NCBI GenBank assembly: GCA_026826555.1
Contig: JAKSZT010053928.1
Location: 3,354,691 to 3,418,690, forward strand
From: Tolypeutes matacus
Lineage: Eukaryota; Chordata; Mammalia; Cingulata; Chlamyphoridae
Length of the DNA: 64,000 bases
Reading direction: 5' to 3'
Shown: in pieces, positions 24,481-36,800 of the stretch
Numbering within the stretch: the first letter of the stretch is position 1
How the letters are laid out: each line of letters opens with the position of its first letter
Made by a program: the position numbers and the translations under genes
The notes under the pieces: model-generated
Database searches by the model: none
Seen by the model: the letters and a program-made list of their open reading frames with translations, nothing else
What the model was told of the DNA's origin: nothing

Positions 24481-26590
24481 AAAAAGTAACATTTTCCAGA
24501 CTCTCAAGAGTTTCTACACCTTCGTTATTGATAAATTCATTGTTTTACAACCTATGAAGTATGTGCGTCTGAGGAAGGGGTGGGGGACTGGTCTACAACA
24601 TAATCTAATGGTGATCACACATCTGTGGGGATAAATGCCCAAAGATGATATATAGGAAAACACAAGTCATTTTTATTCCTCTTTATCCCAATTAACTTGA
24701 GATACTCTAATGATGAAGCACTCAATTGCACTATGACTTCCTTGAGTAATGTGCAGCTTGGTTCCTCCCTCACCTTTTGTTTCTTTTTAATGTATAAATG
24801 TGAGTGTGTGATCTTCATTGTGATTGTATAAGCTAACTTAAAACAAATTTAAGTACAAGTTTCTGAAATATTTCTATTGAAATAAATTTCTTAAAACTAT
24901 TTTTTGAAAAGTAAGTGACATTTTGGTTTTCAGGGTATGAAGAGTTAACATGCTTATAGTGGATTCAGAGAGAAAGAATTTCTTTCAGTCTGCCAATAAC
25001 AAAACCGTTGACTGTGAAGAACAGAATGACTTGTAAAGAAAATTGAATGTCAAAGAAATAATTAAATTCTATTTTATGTGGAAACATTCATCAATCCTAC
25101 ATTTCCTTAATAATCCTTCATGTGACATACCAGGCTGAGCTGATCAGTGTAGTGGACAGTAATGGCCCATGGTTACTTATATATTATACAATAAAAGGTT
25201 TAACAAGTGTTGAGATGTGACTGCTCATATTTTTACCAAATTTATATTAAGTTTTATGGAAAATAATAAGTACTAAACCTTATTGCCCCATTCATTGAGT
25301 TTAATCATGTTTTAACTTTCTAAATCCACTGCAAAGAAAGGTTATCTTTTCATCATATTCTATTAGTTAGAGACATTTATGGTCCTCTAGACCAAGAATT
25401 GGATGCTAATAGTTATAAATTATTATATTTTTAAGGTAATATCTGACTTTATTTTATTTTCAATGTTTTTAAGCTGTTTATGGCTTTGTCTTTCTATTAT
25501 ACTCATTTTGGGGTTTTCTTTTACATTTTTAGAACATTACGTTTATTAACAGTAGCTCCGTAACAATTACTCTGTAGATATATCTTGGAAATTTTATTGT
25601 GGATTTTGCATTTAAAACTCAGATATTGCAAAAATGTATGTGGAGTAAAAGCTCAATAAATTTATAGAAGCATACTTTGATAGCTGGATATGAGGATTTT
25701 CACTCATTAGTTAATGATGTGGAAAGGTTTTGTTTTTTGGTCCATTGACATATAGGGGATGAGATAAAATCTTTTATTCTTGGTAGCCCAACAATATTTT
25801 ATTTCAGTGTTCATCACTTTAAATGGGAAGGAATAGCAACAATTGGAAGATGCCATACAACACGTTTGTTTTAATTCCTGAAAAAGATATTCCATGATAT
25901 AACTGTCTTCCCTTTTTTTCCCTGAGTTTTAACTATGTTCTAGAGGGGGAAAAGAGGTAGTAGTGATGGCACCTCTTCTGTCTCTGGGTTTGAGACAGGG
26001 TACTTTTTACTATCCTTTACTAGAAATCTCTCTGAGCCTTTACTTACCCATCTGTAAAACCAATAGAATAAGTGCTACTGTGAAAAGAAAATGAAAGAGA
26101 ATGTAGAAAAGTATGTTGTAATTATACTATGGGAATTATAGCTCTTTATTATTCATGCTGTCATTGTGCATCTGTTGTGTGCAAAGCATGTTATTAGACA
26201 CTGGGGATGCAATGGTGTAAAAGATATTGTCCTTGTGGCCTAGCAGAGGAGACAGACATGAAACAAGTAATGGAAGTGTGAGAATAGGTCTTTCCCATTC
26301 ATTTTACAGAATATTTCTAATTTTTTTCTATTGTTGGTATAAATTAAAGAATTACTTTGTTATTAATAATAAAATTTTGCATCCATAATAACCCTTGGAT
26401 TGAAGTGGTGGGAATTTTTATAAAAAAAAATTGATTTTTTTGGAAAAAAAATTTTAAAAAAAAAAAAAAAAAAAAAACCACCCTATTTATAACAATGAGA
26501 AATTCCCCAAAGAAAGAAACTATCCAATATTATTTCCTTAATTTTAGGAGTAGTGGCTGAACTAGAAAGTCAGATATCATAAATATATGG

Positions 26591-26790
26591 TAATATTTTA
26601 GGTAATCTAAGCACCTCTTAAAATATATATATATTTTTTTAAATATCTTAAAATATTTATATATATATATAAGTATAACATTTTTGTAAGCAAATGCACA
26701 TATATGCATATATCATTTTACAAATATTGGTATGTATTGTGAAAATTTTGATTTTTACCCATAATAAAAAATAAATAAATTTAAAAATAA
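26591..26790 (+). mobile_element. 5'-truncated copy of the unnamed 1.29-kb retroposon
   Basis: Bases from TAATATTTTAGGTAATCTAA through GATTTTTACCCATAATAAAA match the reverse complement of about 28860-29030, the 3' end of the element at 28851-30140. It is cut exactly at a likely target duplication (ATAAATATATGG at 26579-26590; ATAAATATATATGG at 26791-26804). The AATAAAAAATAAATAA tail fits L1-driven retrotransposition. Confidence 0.75.
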
Positions 26791-27623
26791 ATAAATATAT
26801 ATGGAATACCTGGCCATCAATCCATGGCCAAATAAGATTAATCAGTTAGTGATCCTGGAATGATTTTATTAGGCTGATCTTCAGGTAAACTAAAAAATAT
26901 TATGTGATCTCTAATATGTGGTTAACCTTTGAGTAGCCACATTAATAAAGTGGAACAAGGGTATAAATAATGCCAAAATAATTTACATTTGATTTTACAT
27001 CAGAATAAATTTTTTCAAAGATTTATTTATTTATTTGCTTTTATCTGTATTTACTAATAGTAGATAATACTACCAAAAGAACTTTAGAAGCTGAATCCAA
27101 TGAAAATATAGTCTAAAATAATCTGCAAAGTAGATAGTAAAGGTGTAAACATTTCTTTTTTCATTTACTATTAAATCTGTTTATGGCATAATAATAATCC
27201 CCTTCAGAACTATTTACTTTCATTTAAGCAAACTTACAATGTATATGTGTAAAATTATGTACATATATTATGGATCTATTATAAAATAGAATTAAGATTG
27301 AGCTAAATTTACTAATCTATGGTTAATTTTACAAGAAGATGAACAGTTCTGGATCAAATGGAAGATATGAATATTATAGCACCAAGCTCTGTTACCTACT
27401 TTCAGTATATAAAGGTGAATAGACATTTAATGTTCAATAAATCCAGCCTAAAAATGGAGCCAGAATTTCGTCCGAGATAAATTTTAAATTATAAATCTAT
27501 AAAAATATAGAGTAACAGAGAGTAATTACCAGTATGTTAAAGTTCCTTTAATTCCCAAATCTATGTATTGTAGTGTGAAATTGGGCAATTGACTTTTTCC
27601 AGTTTCTTTACTGTATTTTTTTT

Positions 27624-27702
27624 AGGAGGTACCAGAGATCGAACCCAGAACCTCATACATGGGAAGCAGACGCTCAACCCCTTGAGCTACATCCACCCCC
27701 TA
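27624..27702 (-). mobile_element. tRNA-derived SINE head
   Basis: A minus-strand tRNA-like head GGGGGTGGATGTAGCTCAAG with box B GGTTCGATCTC. It directly adjoins the poly(T) start of the next SINE at 27703. Confidence 0.8.
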
Positions 27703-28029
27703 CATTTTTTTTTTTTTTTTTTTTAAGATTTATTTACTTTAGTTTTCTTTATCCCTCTCTCCCCCAGATGGTTGTTTTGTCTGTCTGCTAATTGTTTGCT
27801 CACCTTCTCCAGGAGGCACCGGAAACTGAACCAGGAACCTCCCACATGAGAGGCGAGTGCCCAATGGCCTGAGCCACATCCGCTCCCCATGGGCTGCTGG
27901 CTTGTGGCATCTGCTCGTTGCGGCAGGGGTGGCATCTGCTCATCTTCTTTTAGAAGGCACCGGGATCTGAACCCGGGACCTCCCATGTGATTGGGGGGCG
28001 CTCAACTTGTTGAGCCACATCCGCTTCTC
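27703..28029 (-). mobile_element. dimeric tRNA-derived SINE
   Basis: Reading the minus strand, a first head (GAGAAGCGGATGTGGCTCAA, box B GGTTCAGATCCC) is followed by a linker rich in GCAGATGCCAC. A second head follows (GGGGAGCGGATGTGGCTCAG, box B GGTTCAGTTTCC), then a GGGGGAGAGAGGGATAAAG body and a poly(A) seen as T-run at 27706-27724. The layout equals that at 45961-46404 and 62651-63025. Confidence 0.8.
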
Positions 28030-28702
28030 AACATTTATTTTTAAATGTAAAATATGCCAGTCAGAGGCATCACAACTCACTTCAATATTCTCATTTCTAG
28101 GCATAATTTTCCTATCTACTGATAGGGATTCAATAATTCCTCTAGCTGCCATCTAATTTCTTTATCTACTAAATCAGTAAATGCTCACACACTTAGGACT
28201 GTTCAGCTCAACTACATCCACTTGCTTCAAGGCTTTGCCCACTCTCATTCCTATTCTGCTCCCTAACTTTCTTTGCTTTGCCATTATTGCTCTCTGTCTT
28301 GCCAGTGACCATATCCCATTTGCTGCTTTTAGCCTAGTGCCATACCAGTTTTTAAAGAAATTGAATATTAAGATTCAATAACAATGCAAACTATATCTAA
28401 TTGAAGCTTTCATCAAAGGTCACTTTTAAGCTTCAGGATCATTATAAAACATTTTAGATTAGGATGGCATAAAAGATTACACTGAATTTGTATTGAAAGT
28501 ACCTTGATTTTTTATTTCTTTACTTTTTCTATAAAAAGCACGGGAAATTGGTTATTTGAAATTTAGATAAATATAATTTTAGCATACTTGTGTGTTGTAT
28601 ATCTGAAAACATGCAGAGTTTTTATTTTTTAATTACCTCCTCTCTCATCTTTTCAGTTGTTTGCTCTGTTAAGTGTAACTCAATTAAAATTCAGTTAACA
28701 CA

Positions 28703-28775
28703 GGGGGATGGATGTGGCTCAAATGGTTGGGCGTCCGTCTCCCATATGGAGGGACCCAGGTTCGATACCCGGGAT
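28703..28775 (+). mobile_element. tailless SINE-head (tRNA-like) insertion
   Basis: Only the tRNA-like head is present: 73 bases starting GGGGGATGGATGTGGCTCAA and ending just after box B. It is framed by a perfect 13-base duplication TTCAGTTAACACA (28690-28702 and 28776-28788). No poly(A) tail separates the head from the right repeat. Confidence 0.9.
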
Positions 28776-28850
28776 TTCAGTTAACACAAATATAAGTTGT
28801 AATGAGAATTGTCTTACCTTTTCAGTCCTTAATGTTCATTACCCATTGTT

Positions 28851-30140
28851 TTTTTTTTTTTGTTTTTTTTTTATTATGGGTAAAAATCAAAATTCTCACA
28901 ATACATACAAACATTTGCAAAATGATATATAAATATATGTGCATATATGTGTATTTGCTTACAAAAATGTTATTTATATATATATATATATATACATATA
29001 TTTTAAGAGGTGCTTAGATTACCTAAAATATTACACGGAACCCACTGGGATTCCCATGTTGCCCACCTCCCACACCTCCCACCACATCCCACACAAACAT
29101 CTCCCACAGTGTAGCCCACCAACCTCAATGAACTTACACATCCTGGAGCCTTGCCACCAACCATAGACCACAGTTCACACTGTAGACCACACTCTCTCCC
29201 ACTCAGTTATGAGTGGTGTGTGCTGATTTAAAATGGCCTACATCCATTGCCACAACAGTACTCAGGACAACCTCCAACTCCCAAAGAAGCCCCTGTATTT
29301 CAACTGCTCATCCCCTCCCTACCCAAAAACTGTCAAGTGGCCACTGACTCCACCTCATTGTTATAATTTCTTGCATTGCAAGAATCACCATATGTGAGCA
29401 AGAGAATACCATCAAGTCCACTCTAGTCCATAGTTCTTCCCCCAATCCAGAGGCGACTGGGATGGTGATGTCCACTCCAACTCCAAGTGAGAGAGGGCTT
29501 ATATCCCATGGATATGGTGGGTGGGATGATCCTGCCTGCAGATGCAGGCCCTCTCCATTCCCTGGGATGGCCATTTCCCATCGTTGTCTCCTCACCAGGT
29601 GACTTGGATGAGTCCATTGAGCTGTAGGGTAGGAGTTGCAGTTCCTCCTAGATTTCATGCACACCTGGCACATAGGTAGGCGGGAGGCTCCAGTCTCTGG
29701 AAGTATACCTAAGAAACTCCAGCATCACATGTAGGTTTGAATAGAAGGGACTGGTGAACCATGTGCAGGGAGGACTTATTTGAGTCTGATTCTGTCACTC
29801 TCAGGAGCACAGATTCCAAAATAGAACCCACTGATAAGGCATCAGTCTCTGGGGCTATCCCCCCTTATATAGGACCAGGGTGTCTCCGGAGCTCTCAGGA
29901 ACCCCACTGAGTGGGGTGATAGGCACTTAGATGTTCTATGAGCTCCTACTGAGGTGTGCGTAAGAGTTACCTCTGGGATGACCTCCCGACTCTCTTTGAA
30001 GTCTCTTAGCCACTTGAACTCGTTTGTCTTTACCATTTCCCCCTTTTATTCAAGGTCTTTTTCCAGTTGTGTTGCCAGTTGGCACTTGGGAAAAGTTTTC
30101 AATTAGCAATAATCGTGCCTCAGATAAACCTCATTGGCTA
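28851..30140 (-). mobile_element. unnamed 1.29-kb ORF-less retroposon with target duplication
   Basis: A perfect 14-base duplication CATTACCCATTGTT flanks it at 28837-28850 and 30141-30154. A T-run at the left marks a poly(A) tail of a minus-strand element, with AATAAAAA just before it. The element carries a TA microsatellite near its 3' end and a TATATAAGG box near 29869-29877. It has no long or recognisable ORF. Its 3' end recurs at 26591-26790, so it is a family. The block AATGGA..AGGCCATTTTAAAT recurs near 55640, and the 3' end reads somewhat like L1 3' UTRs, so a 3'-only L1 derivative is the main alternative. Confidence 0.75.
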
Positions 30141-30304
30141 CATTACCCATTGTTAACTAGCAGCATCTTCATATTTGTTTCTGTATTAATGAGCCAGGTA
30201 GCATAATGAGATGAGTGGTCATACCACCAACTGTTAAGTTTGAAATATAGAAATTGATATTCCATTCATTGGTTTTGAACCTGCCTGTTTTAAAAAAAGA
30301 ATGT

Positions 30305-30493
30305 AGGGAAACGGCTGTGGCTCGATCAGTGGGGCTCCCATTTACCATGTGGGAGGCCCCGGGTTCGGTTCCCGGGGCCTCCGGGTGGGGGCGGGTGGGC
30401 CCACCCGCACTAGGTGGTTGGCTGACCCAGCGAGCACGAGCAGCGAGTGGGGGGGGGGGGAATAAATGAATGAATAAATAAAATCTTTAAAAA
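30305..30493 (+). mobile_element. xenarthran tRNA-derived SINE, C-rich tail type
   Basis: A plus-strand copy with head AGGGAAACGGCTGTGGCTCG, box B GGTTCGGTTCCC, the GCTGACCCAGCGAGCAC motif, a G-run, AATAAATGAATGAATAAATA and poly(A). The duplication AAAAGAATGT flanks it (about 30295-30304 and 30498-30507). Confidence 0.92.
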
Positions 30494-31099
30494 AAAAAAA
30501 AGAATGTGAATATATATTTTAATTTTGAGTATATAGGAATATTTTTATTTTTAATCCTCATAGAACTATTTAAATCAACTCATAACTACTTTTGGGAATT
30601 TTATCTAAAACAGCATTTTGTTTCATAATATGATTTATGGTGAATGTCTGTATAGGGTATTTAGGAGAGAAAGCAGTTGTGGCTTAAAATTCTGTAGTTG
30701 AGATGATGCTGAAAAATATCCCAATTTTCATTTTATAACAGAAAATTAATAGTATAGTTAAGCCAGTGAGATTGTTGGTATAAATATAATGAAATTAGGA
30801 CCTCTTCCAGTTTCATATTACTTAAGCTATTTCATTCACCTTCCCTTGGTGATTTTCACCCCCTGGACATAGAATTATTGTGGTTCTCTCTAAATATAAC
30901 TGTCTGCTTACTGCATATCCAGGCAGTGTTCTATGCTCCAGGGATGCAGAGATAAAAGATTATCCCTGCCCTTGAGAAATTCCCAATTGGCAGAGGAGTG
31001 AAACAAACCAAAATTCACAATCCAGTGTGATAAGTACTATGTAGGATGTGTGTGTTTCTGTCTGGCTGTCTGAGGCAGTCCAGAAATGGGCATCTGTCA
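30494..31099. other. ATF2 intron with an antisense L2/MIR relic
   Basis: The stretch 30890-31045 reads like the reverse complement of an L2 3' end (CCAGGCAGTGTTCTATGC, CCCTGCCCTTGAGAAATTCC). The rest is unique AT-rich sequence. Confidence 0.55.
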
Positions 31100-31115
31100 T
31101 CTAACCTCCTTTCTT

Positions 31116-31927
31116 TTTTTTTAAATGCCTTTATTTCAGATTAAAAATCTGGGGATTTCCCTTTTCCCTCAAAGAATTTATAAACATGAACTACAGAGCA
31201 GATTCATTTAAAAACTACTATTAAAAAGATAAAAGATGCTATCCATAGGCATTAGTGGACTTCTAAAACTTAGTGCAATCCTCAGGCAGCCATAGTATCA
31301 GCATTAACAAAGTTGCCCCACAATTCAGAATTTATGAATGAACCTCTCCCTTAGAGCAAAGGATTAAAAATGATAGAATCCAGGAAGGGAAAAATTGTTC
31401 CTGCACCCGAATGTCACTCCTAGATTGATCCCAGTGTTTTCCACTTGAGATAATGTTGAGATTGCCTCTCCCACAGGCTGTGAGCATGGTACAATAATCG
31501 TAAGACAACATGGCTGGCTTCCACAATGATGAGTAAATTTCTTTTAATAAAGCAAGCTATTGGGTAGTAAGCCTGGGTAGTTGAATACCGTGGTACATAT
31601 GTGAGTGAACTCTCAATGAGAATGCCCCAGATGCGATCGTATTTCCTGATGCCGCAACTAGAAAGAGGATAAAGGAACTCAAAATATCTATGCATTGTTG
31701 TGGTGACAGGACAGCAGGTTCCCAGATATAATTCATAAGGCTCGGGATCCCGGTGTTCCAAAATAGGCAATCGTCTTATTCTGACTCGGAGCCAGTTTTC
31801 AGTACAGGTTACACGCACATCCTCAAAACCATGAGTTAAAACAAAGAGCATGAGGAGCCCTCCTAACATGCCAGAAATCTTCATGGCTTCAGATCTGGAT
31901 GCAAGACAGCACCGGAAACTGGAGTCC
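31116..31927 (-). pseudogene. processed retrocopy of an oocyte-secreted protein (OOSP/PLAC1) family mRNA
   Basis: The minus strand encodes a signal peptide (MKISGMLGGLLMLFVLTHG), then VTCTENWLRV, ELYLGTCCPV, FEFLYPLSSCGIRKY and IACF. This spacing of Cys, Trp and the ..CGIR.. motif is that of PLAC1 and OOSP proteins, which are secreted, ZP-N-like factors of oocyte and placenta. The main frame runs 31884-31420 (154 codons). Near 31525 the family-like continuation (SLWKPAML) moves to the frame of 31526-31332, indicating a one-base frameshift. There are no introns. An AATAAA (31135-31130) precedes a poly(A) seen as T-run, and a perfect 16-base duplication TCTAACCTCCTTTCTT lies at 31100-31115 and 31928-31943. 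It is therefore an L1-mediated cDNA insertion, antisense in ATF2. The exact parent among the OOSP genes is uncertain. Confidence 0.85.
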
Positions 31928-31943
31928 TCTAACCTCCTTTCTT

Positions 31944-33762
31944 ACGCAACTTCATTCTATACTGAGTTGACTTAAAGATGAGTGGAAAAATTAGCAAGGC
32001 AAAGAAGAAAGAAAGTATTTTCTAGATGAAGACAACGGTATGCATTTAGTTACATATACAAATTACCCATACAAAATTGCTATTTTTATAAATCAAAATG
32101 ATTATTGGTTATTTCATATGGTTCAAACTAATGTGAAGATTGCAGGGGTAGGACAGGCTTTAGACATTACAAATATTGTGATATGGCTGAAGGATAGAGT
32201 TTATTGCAAGAGCAGTGAAAGTTGAAAATCAGATTATGAAGGACCTTGTATTCTTAACTAAAAATACATTTCAGCCTTATATCTTATATTACAGAAATTA
32301 ATGAGAGAAACTTATAGACAGGTGTCTCAAAATCAAGCTGACAAAGAATCAGGTAGAGAGAAAGAAGGAAACTTTTGAATAATATGTATTAGATTATTTA
32401 ATAACATAGCTTCACATCAATAGTGATGAGAATTGTTATTATCAATATTGACATTAGTGATTAGAGTATATTCCATAGAAATTATTTTCCTAACAGCTTA
32501 TCCTTCAAACCAAACTTAAATTTTAACTTTTTGTGCTTAAATAACTATACACCCATACTTGTCTCATATAATATTCAAAACATAATTTAACCTTTTTATT
32601 AACGGTTCACATTTATTATGAGCATCAATTTTTGTTCTGTCCCTTAATAACAGTGTTGCACTTAGTTGTTATTGGGATGTGAGGAACTATTTGGCCCAAG
32701 AGACATGACTTCAGATTGCCCAATTTTATTCTTTTGCTTTTTGTGTTTCTGTCATTGATTGCTTAAGGAGCCTAGTAGTTCTAATCTGCTAAATTATTTT
32801 ACATTCCCCTCTGGTTAAGGGACTGAGGAGTGGAATATAAAGTGCCTGAGCTTTCATGTATACCGGTTTGCTATATTTTTTCATTTACTTTTGAGTTCAG
32901 GGATGAGAACTGAATGCTTAGGGTTATAAGTCCAAATAGGTAGAACTAATTGTAAATAAAGAAGTTTTTTTGTTACCAATTTATCAGATTTCTATTATTT
33001 CTAACCCAGCCCTTGAGTATTGGTGGCAATATTCTCTAATTTATATGCTTTTAATATTTGGGGTGACCCAAAGGAATTAGTTGAACACACTTAATATGGA
33101 ACTTATCAGATCAATGCATCCCAAAGGAGTAAGACAAATCACTATTGACTTTTTAGATTTAAATTTAGATGTGTACAAATTGCCTGGGTCAAAGGCAACT
33201 AAACCATTTACATATTCCATCTAGTTTCATTGGTTCTGTGTCCAACACAGGGCTTTACGAAGAATTTTAGGTATCAATGATTCTTTCATTATTATGGTTT
33301 CCCCTATAGTTTCTAGAAAACTAGTAACTTGTTTAATTGAGTTTCCAGGATGAATTTTTCATTTTCAAGTTAATGGAGTCAGTGAAAATTAATCTTGACT
33401 TCCTTGATGTTTCTTATTGTTCATATAATCAAAAGAGCATGTAACATGTAAAATAATACCTTGGGCAGGTAATCTGTAAGGGTTCTGTTGCAAATGGTAA
33501 TGTAAAAACTTTGAAAAATGCTATCCAATTGTGGTTTTATCTTAAATTTTTATACAAGTAGAAGTTTTTGTATAAATGCTAAACCATAAAAATTGATGTG
33601 CACTAATTAAACATATTAAATAGCATATTTTCTTTATTCCTTAATGTTCTGTTAAAGATGTGTCATTTGATCTTTGCTTGTTTTAAACAGTAAAAAAATA
33701 AAACTATATATGTGTAGTCTGATGCTGGTAAGGTACATAAGTAGTTGTTTCTTCTTCTGCAG
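31944..33762. other. ATF2 intron before the second zipper exon
   Basis: Unique AT-rich sequence without a recognised gene or young repeat. The acceptor TTGTTTCTTCTTCTGCAG at 33745-33762 is strong. Confidence 0.5.
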
Positions 33763-33868
33763 AGTGAAGTCACCCTGCTGAGAAATGAAGTGGCACAGCT
33801 GAAACAGCTTCTTCTGGCTCATAAAGATTGCCCTGTAACCGCCATGCAGAAGAAATCTGGCTATCATA
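33763..33868 (+). CDS. ATF2: ATF2 coding exon, second half of the leucine zipper and export signal
   Basis: A 106-base exon (35 codons plus one base), matching human 396-430: SEVTLLRNEVAQLKQLLLAH then KDCPVTAMQKKSGYH. It supplies the last heptad leucines needed for dimerisation. The VAQLKQLLL segment (405-413) is described as a nuclear export signal masked on dimerisation with JUN. The acceptor is CTGCAG at 33757-33762 and the donor is GTGAGT at 33869. It joins the next exon in phase 1 (A|CT, Thr). No substitution relative to human is evident to me. Confidence 0.98.
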
Positions 33869-36800
33869 GTGAGTAATGTTCCATTACCTATAGCCTTAGG
33901 CTACATCAGTGAAATACTGTCAGAATGAGCCGAGCTACCATTTAAAAAATGGAGGCAGCAGTTCTAATGTTCAAGATTAAATATCAGAATTTCTACAAGG
34001 TTATTATGGAACAGTGGGGTATGTGTGTTAGAATCGAGGGTGTTTTTGTTTTGTTTTTTTTTCCTATTTCTAGCTTTTTTCTGGGCATTACCATAGGTCA
34101 AGAAAAAGGGTTAGTAAACAATTTCAAACATACCATAAGTGCTGATGATATTTTATGTCTCTTCTCAGGCTAACACTTTCACTTAGATTGACGGGTATGG
34201 AACACTGCTTTCTTTTGGGACTCTAGTCAGTAATGATGTGATTTCAGTTTTTTTCAAATTAGCTGTCTTCATTTAATGATATACATAGTATCTGTTTACA
34301 GTATCAGATCCTGTCATTCTTTTTTAGATAATGTAAGCATTGTGCAATGTTTTTATTGTTTTGAACCTTTCTGTTGAGCCTTCTAGTTGGTCATAAGAAC
34401 ACTGAAACAGAACAGTATTTAAATTATCTGGTTGTAGGTTTCCTCTTAAATGTTTCCCAAAAATGAGATTTTTTTCCCAGCATTTTAAAGGTTAATTGTG
34501 CTTTTTCCTTATTGTAATGTCCTTTTTTGATAAAATGCACGCTGTTAGAACCAGCTGTTACTCTTGAATAAATGGCCAATTTTGTCCATTGTATACAAAT
34601 TTGTAACAAATAACAGAGCTGGGAATGCATTAGGCAACATTCATAATATATAACCCACAGCTTTTATTTTCATGATTTAGTGATATTTCAGGATATTTGT
34701 AAATGTGAAGATTGTTTCAACCATATGTATCCACTTCGTTTTAATTTACCAGTGTCAGTAATTCAAAAGAAAGAAACATTTTGTAGTGGATGCAAACAGT
34801 TCCTCAGGTGCTCACGATAAAACTTAATGGTTACCATCTTTACTTGTAGTCATTGTAAGCAATTTCATCAGAATGGGCAATATTTTTTAATTTAAAAGAT
34901 TCAAGAGATTTAGCAACTATTGCCATATATATTTAGAACATTGATATTTGTCAGTTTTGAGCATATAAATCTTTGATATCTAGTCATTTTGACATGATTG
35001 TGAAACCATTGTGAAGTAAATTGGAACCATAAAGAAATATGTTTGAGATTTGTATTAACAATGATTGTTGCAGGGATGAGACCATTATGGCTCCCATTTG
35101 ACATAACAATTTCCTGTATGAGCTACTGAGGATAGGATTATGCATACATGATTTTCCTAAACAGGAAAGCTTTCTTGAATTTTGGTGGTTCAAAAGGAAA
35201 TATATGAATGATTCTAGAAAATTAGAAAGAAAATGAACTCTTCTTAAATTGCATTCAATTCATAATTATCTGCAGTTTTTGAATCTTAAATTTAATTTCT
35301 TGGATGATCCAGTAGTTATATCTCTATTATCTAGGTAATATGCTCAGCAAATGCAAGCCAGTTTTTCATAGATCCATAAGCAATTGCTTTATATAGATAT
35401 TTTAAGTGGATATATGTATGGGTTTATATACTAAAGTCAAATGACTGAAAATCCAGATTAATACATTTTTAGTGAATATATAGTATTGTACTTATTTGGA
35501 AGAATGCAAGAAATAAATATTTTGTTTTTTGGAAATAGTCCTACCTGTGTTCCTGTCTAGTCATTTAATAAAATTGACTTTAACTCTTGAGAGATCACTA
35601 GACTTTGTAGAAACTTTAATTTCTGTTTTCAAATATGAAAATTTGGAATAAATCTGGATTCTCTAATAGTCAAGATTGATAGAGAGATTGACTAAGTGAT
35701 TAACTTGGAGGAAGTGTCGGGAAATTCATGATAGCCAATACTGTTTATCATGTTGTAGCACACAGCAATTGTTAATGGGAGTGAACTGAAATACTAGTTA
35801 TCTTTTTAAAATCATATGTGGAAGAAATCTAAGGTTTAGTAGAAATTAAGGATTATTACAAAATCCTGCAGGTAAAGGTGACAGTATAAAGTTACAGTCA
35901 TAAGGCAATCTTCTGTCCCGGTTTTATCACCAAAAGTCCTGCCTTCTGGGAAACCCCTCAGCCATGGGCAAACCATGACAGATGGTAGCAGTCAAATAAT
36001 ATAAAACGTTAATGAAAGTAAGAGTACATTCTTAACATGTGGGTTTCTTGAAGAAGTTACTTGAAGAATAAAGCATGCAAAAGGTCTTATTGCCATATTA
36101 ACATTATCTCTCTAATCATATATGGGAAGGAAAGCTTCTTAGGCCTAAATGTAATTGAGAGCTTATATTTTCATCATTGAAAATATATAAGAACCAAGAG
36201 AACTTCAGAGAGAATTTAATTGTCAAACAGCTGGTGTCTTTTCACTCAAGTAGAGTTAAATTGGGCTCTTAGTACACAGTGTATCTTTCTAGTGCTTGTG
36301 ATCACACCAGTAATTTTCTCCCTCACCTTCTAGAACTGAACATAGGTGCAGACATATCACATTATGAAGGTATTTTATAGAGAGAATTTAAGTTACATAA
36401 TTTATAAGTGAGTACCTGATTCTATGTATAAATTAAAGATTTGCTTTAATCTGAGATTATATAGATAATGCTCCTCCCTTAGAATCTACTGTTTCATTTT
36501 GAATCAGTGCCTCCAGTAAATATTTATGCCGCTCATCACAGATCAGCCTCTGTAGGAAAGTTAGTATATTCCTAGAACTTAACATTAGAGACAAGTCAAT
36601 TTGTTGTCCTGTTGACGAATAGTAATGAAATAAACAAATACAACTATTAGTATTATCTTGAGTTACACTGTCATTGCCATTGTTTTTCCTTTGAACATTT
36701 AAATATTGTATTGGCTATGTAAAAAACTGAATTGTAAATATTTTGTAACACTCATTATTGCTCAGTCAGAAAAGTATCCCTTTAACTTCATATAATTTTA

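Larger units (their letters stand above)
21086..26590. other. first part of the 13.5-kb ATF2 intron inside the zipper
   Basis: Mostly AT-rich unique sequence. A MIR-like stretch is at about 22575-22650 and another at 25990-26110. An L2 or MIR relic in antisense lies at 26150-26290. A GGAA/GAAA-rich tract is at 23398-23445 and a GATA-type repeat at 24030-24075. No gene is seen. Confidence 0.5.

Noticed and set aside
29308..29673. 121-codon minus-strand frame within the 1.29-kb retroposon
   Set aside because: No domain, low-order composition and no counterpart in the second copy; I treat it as chance.
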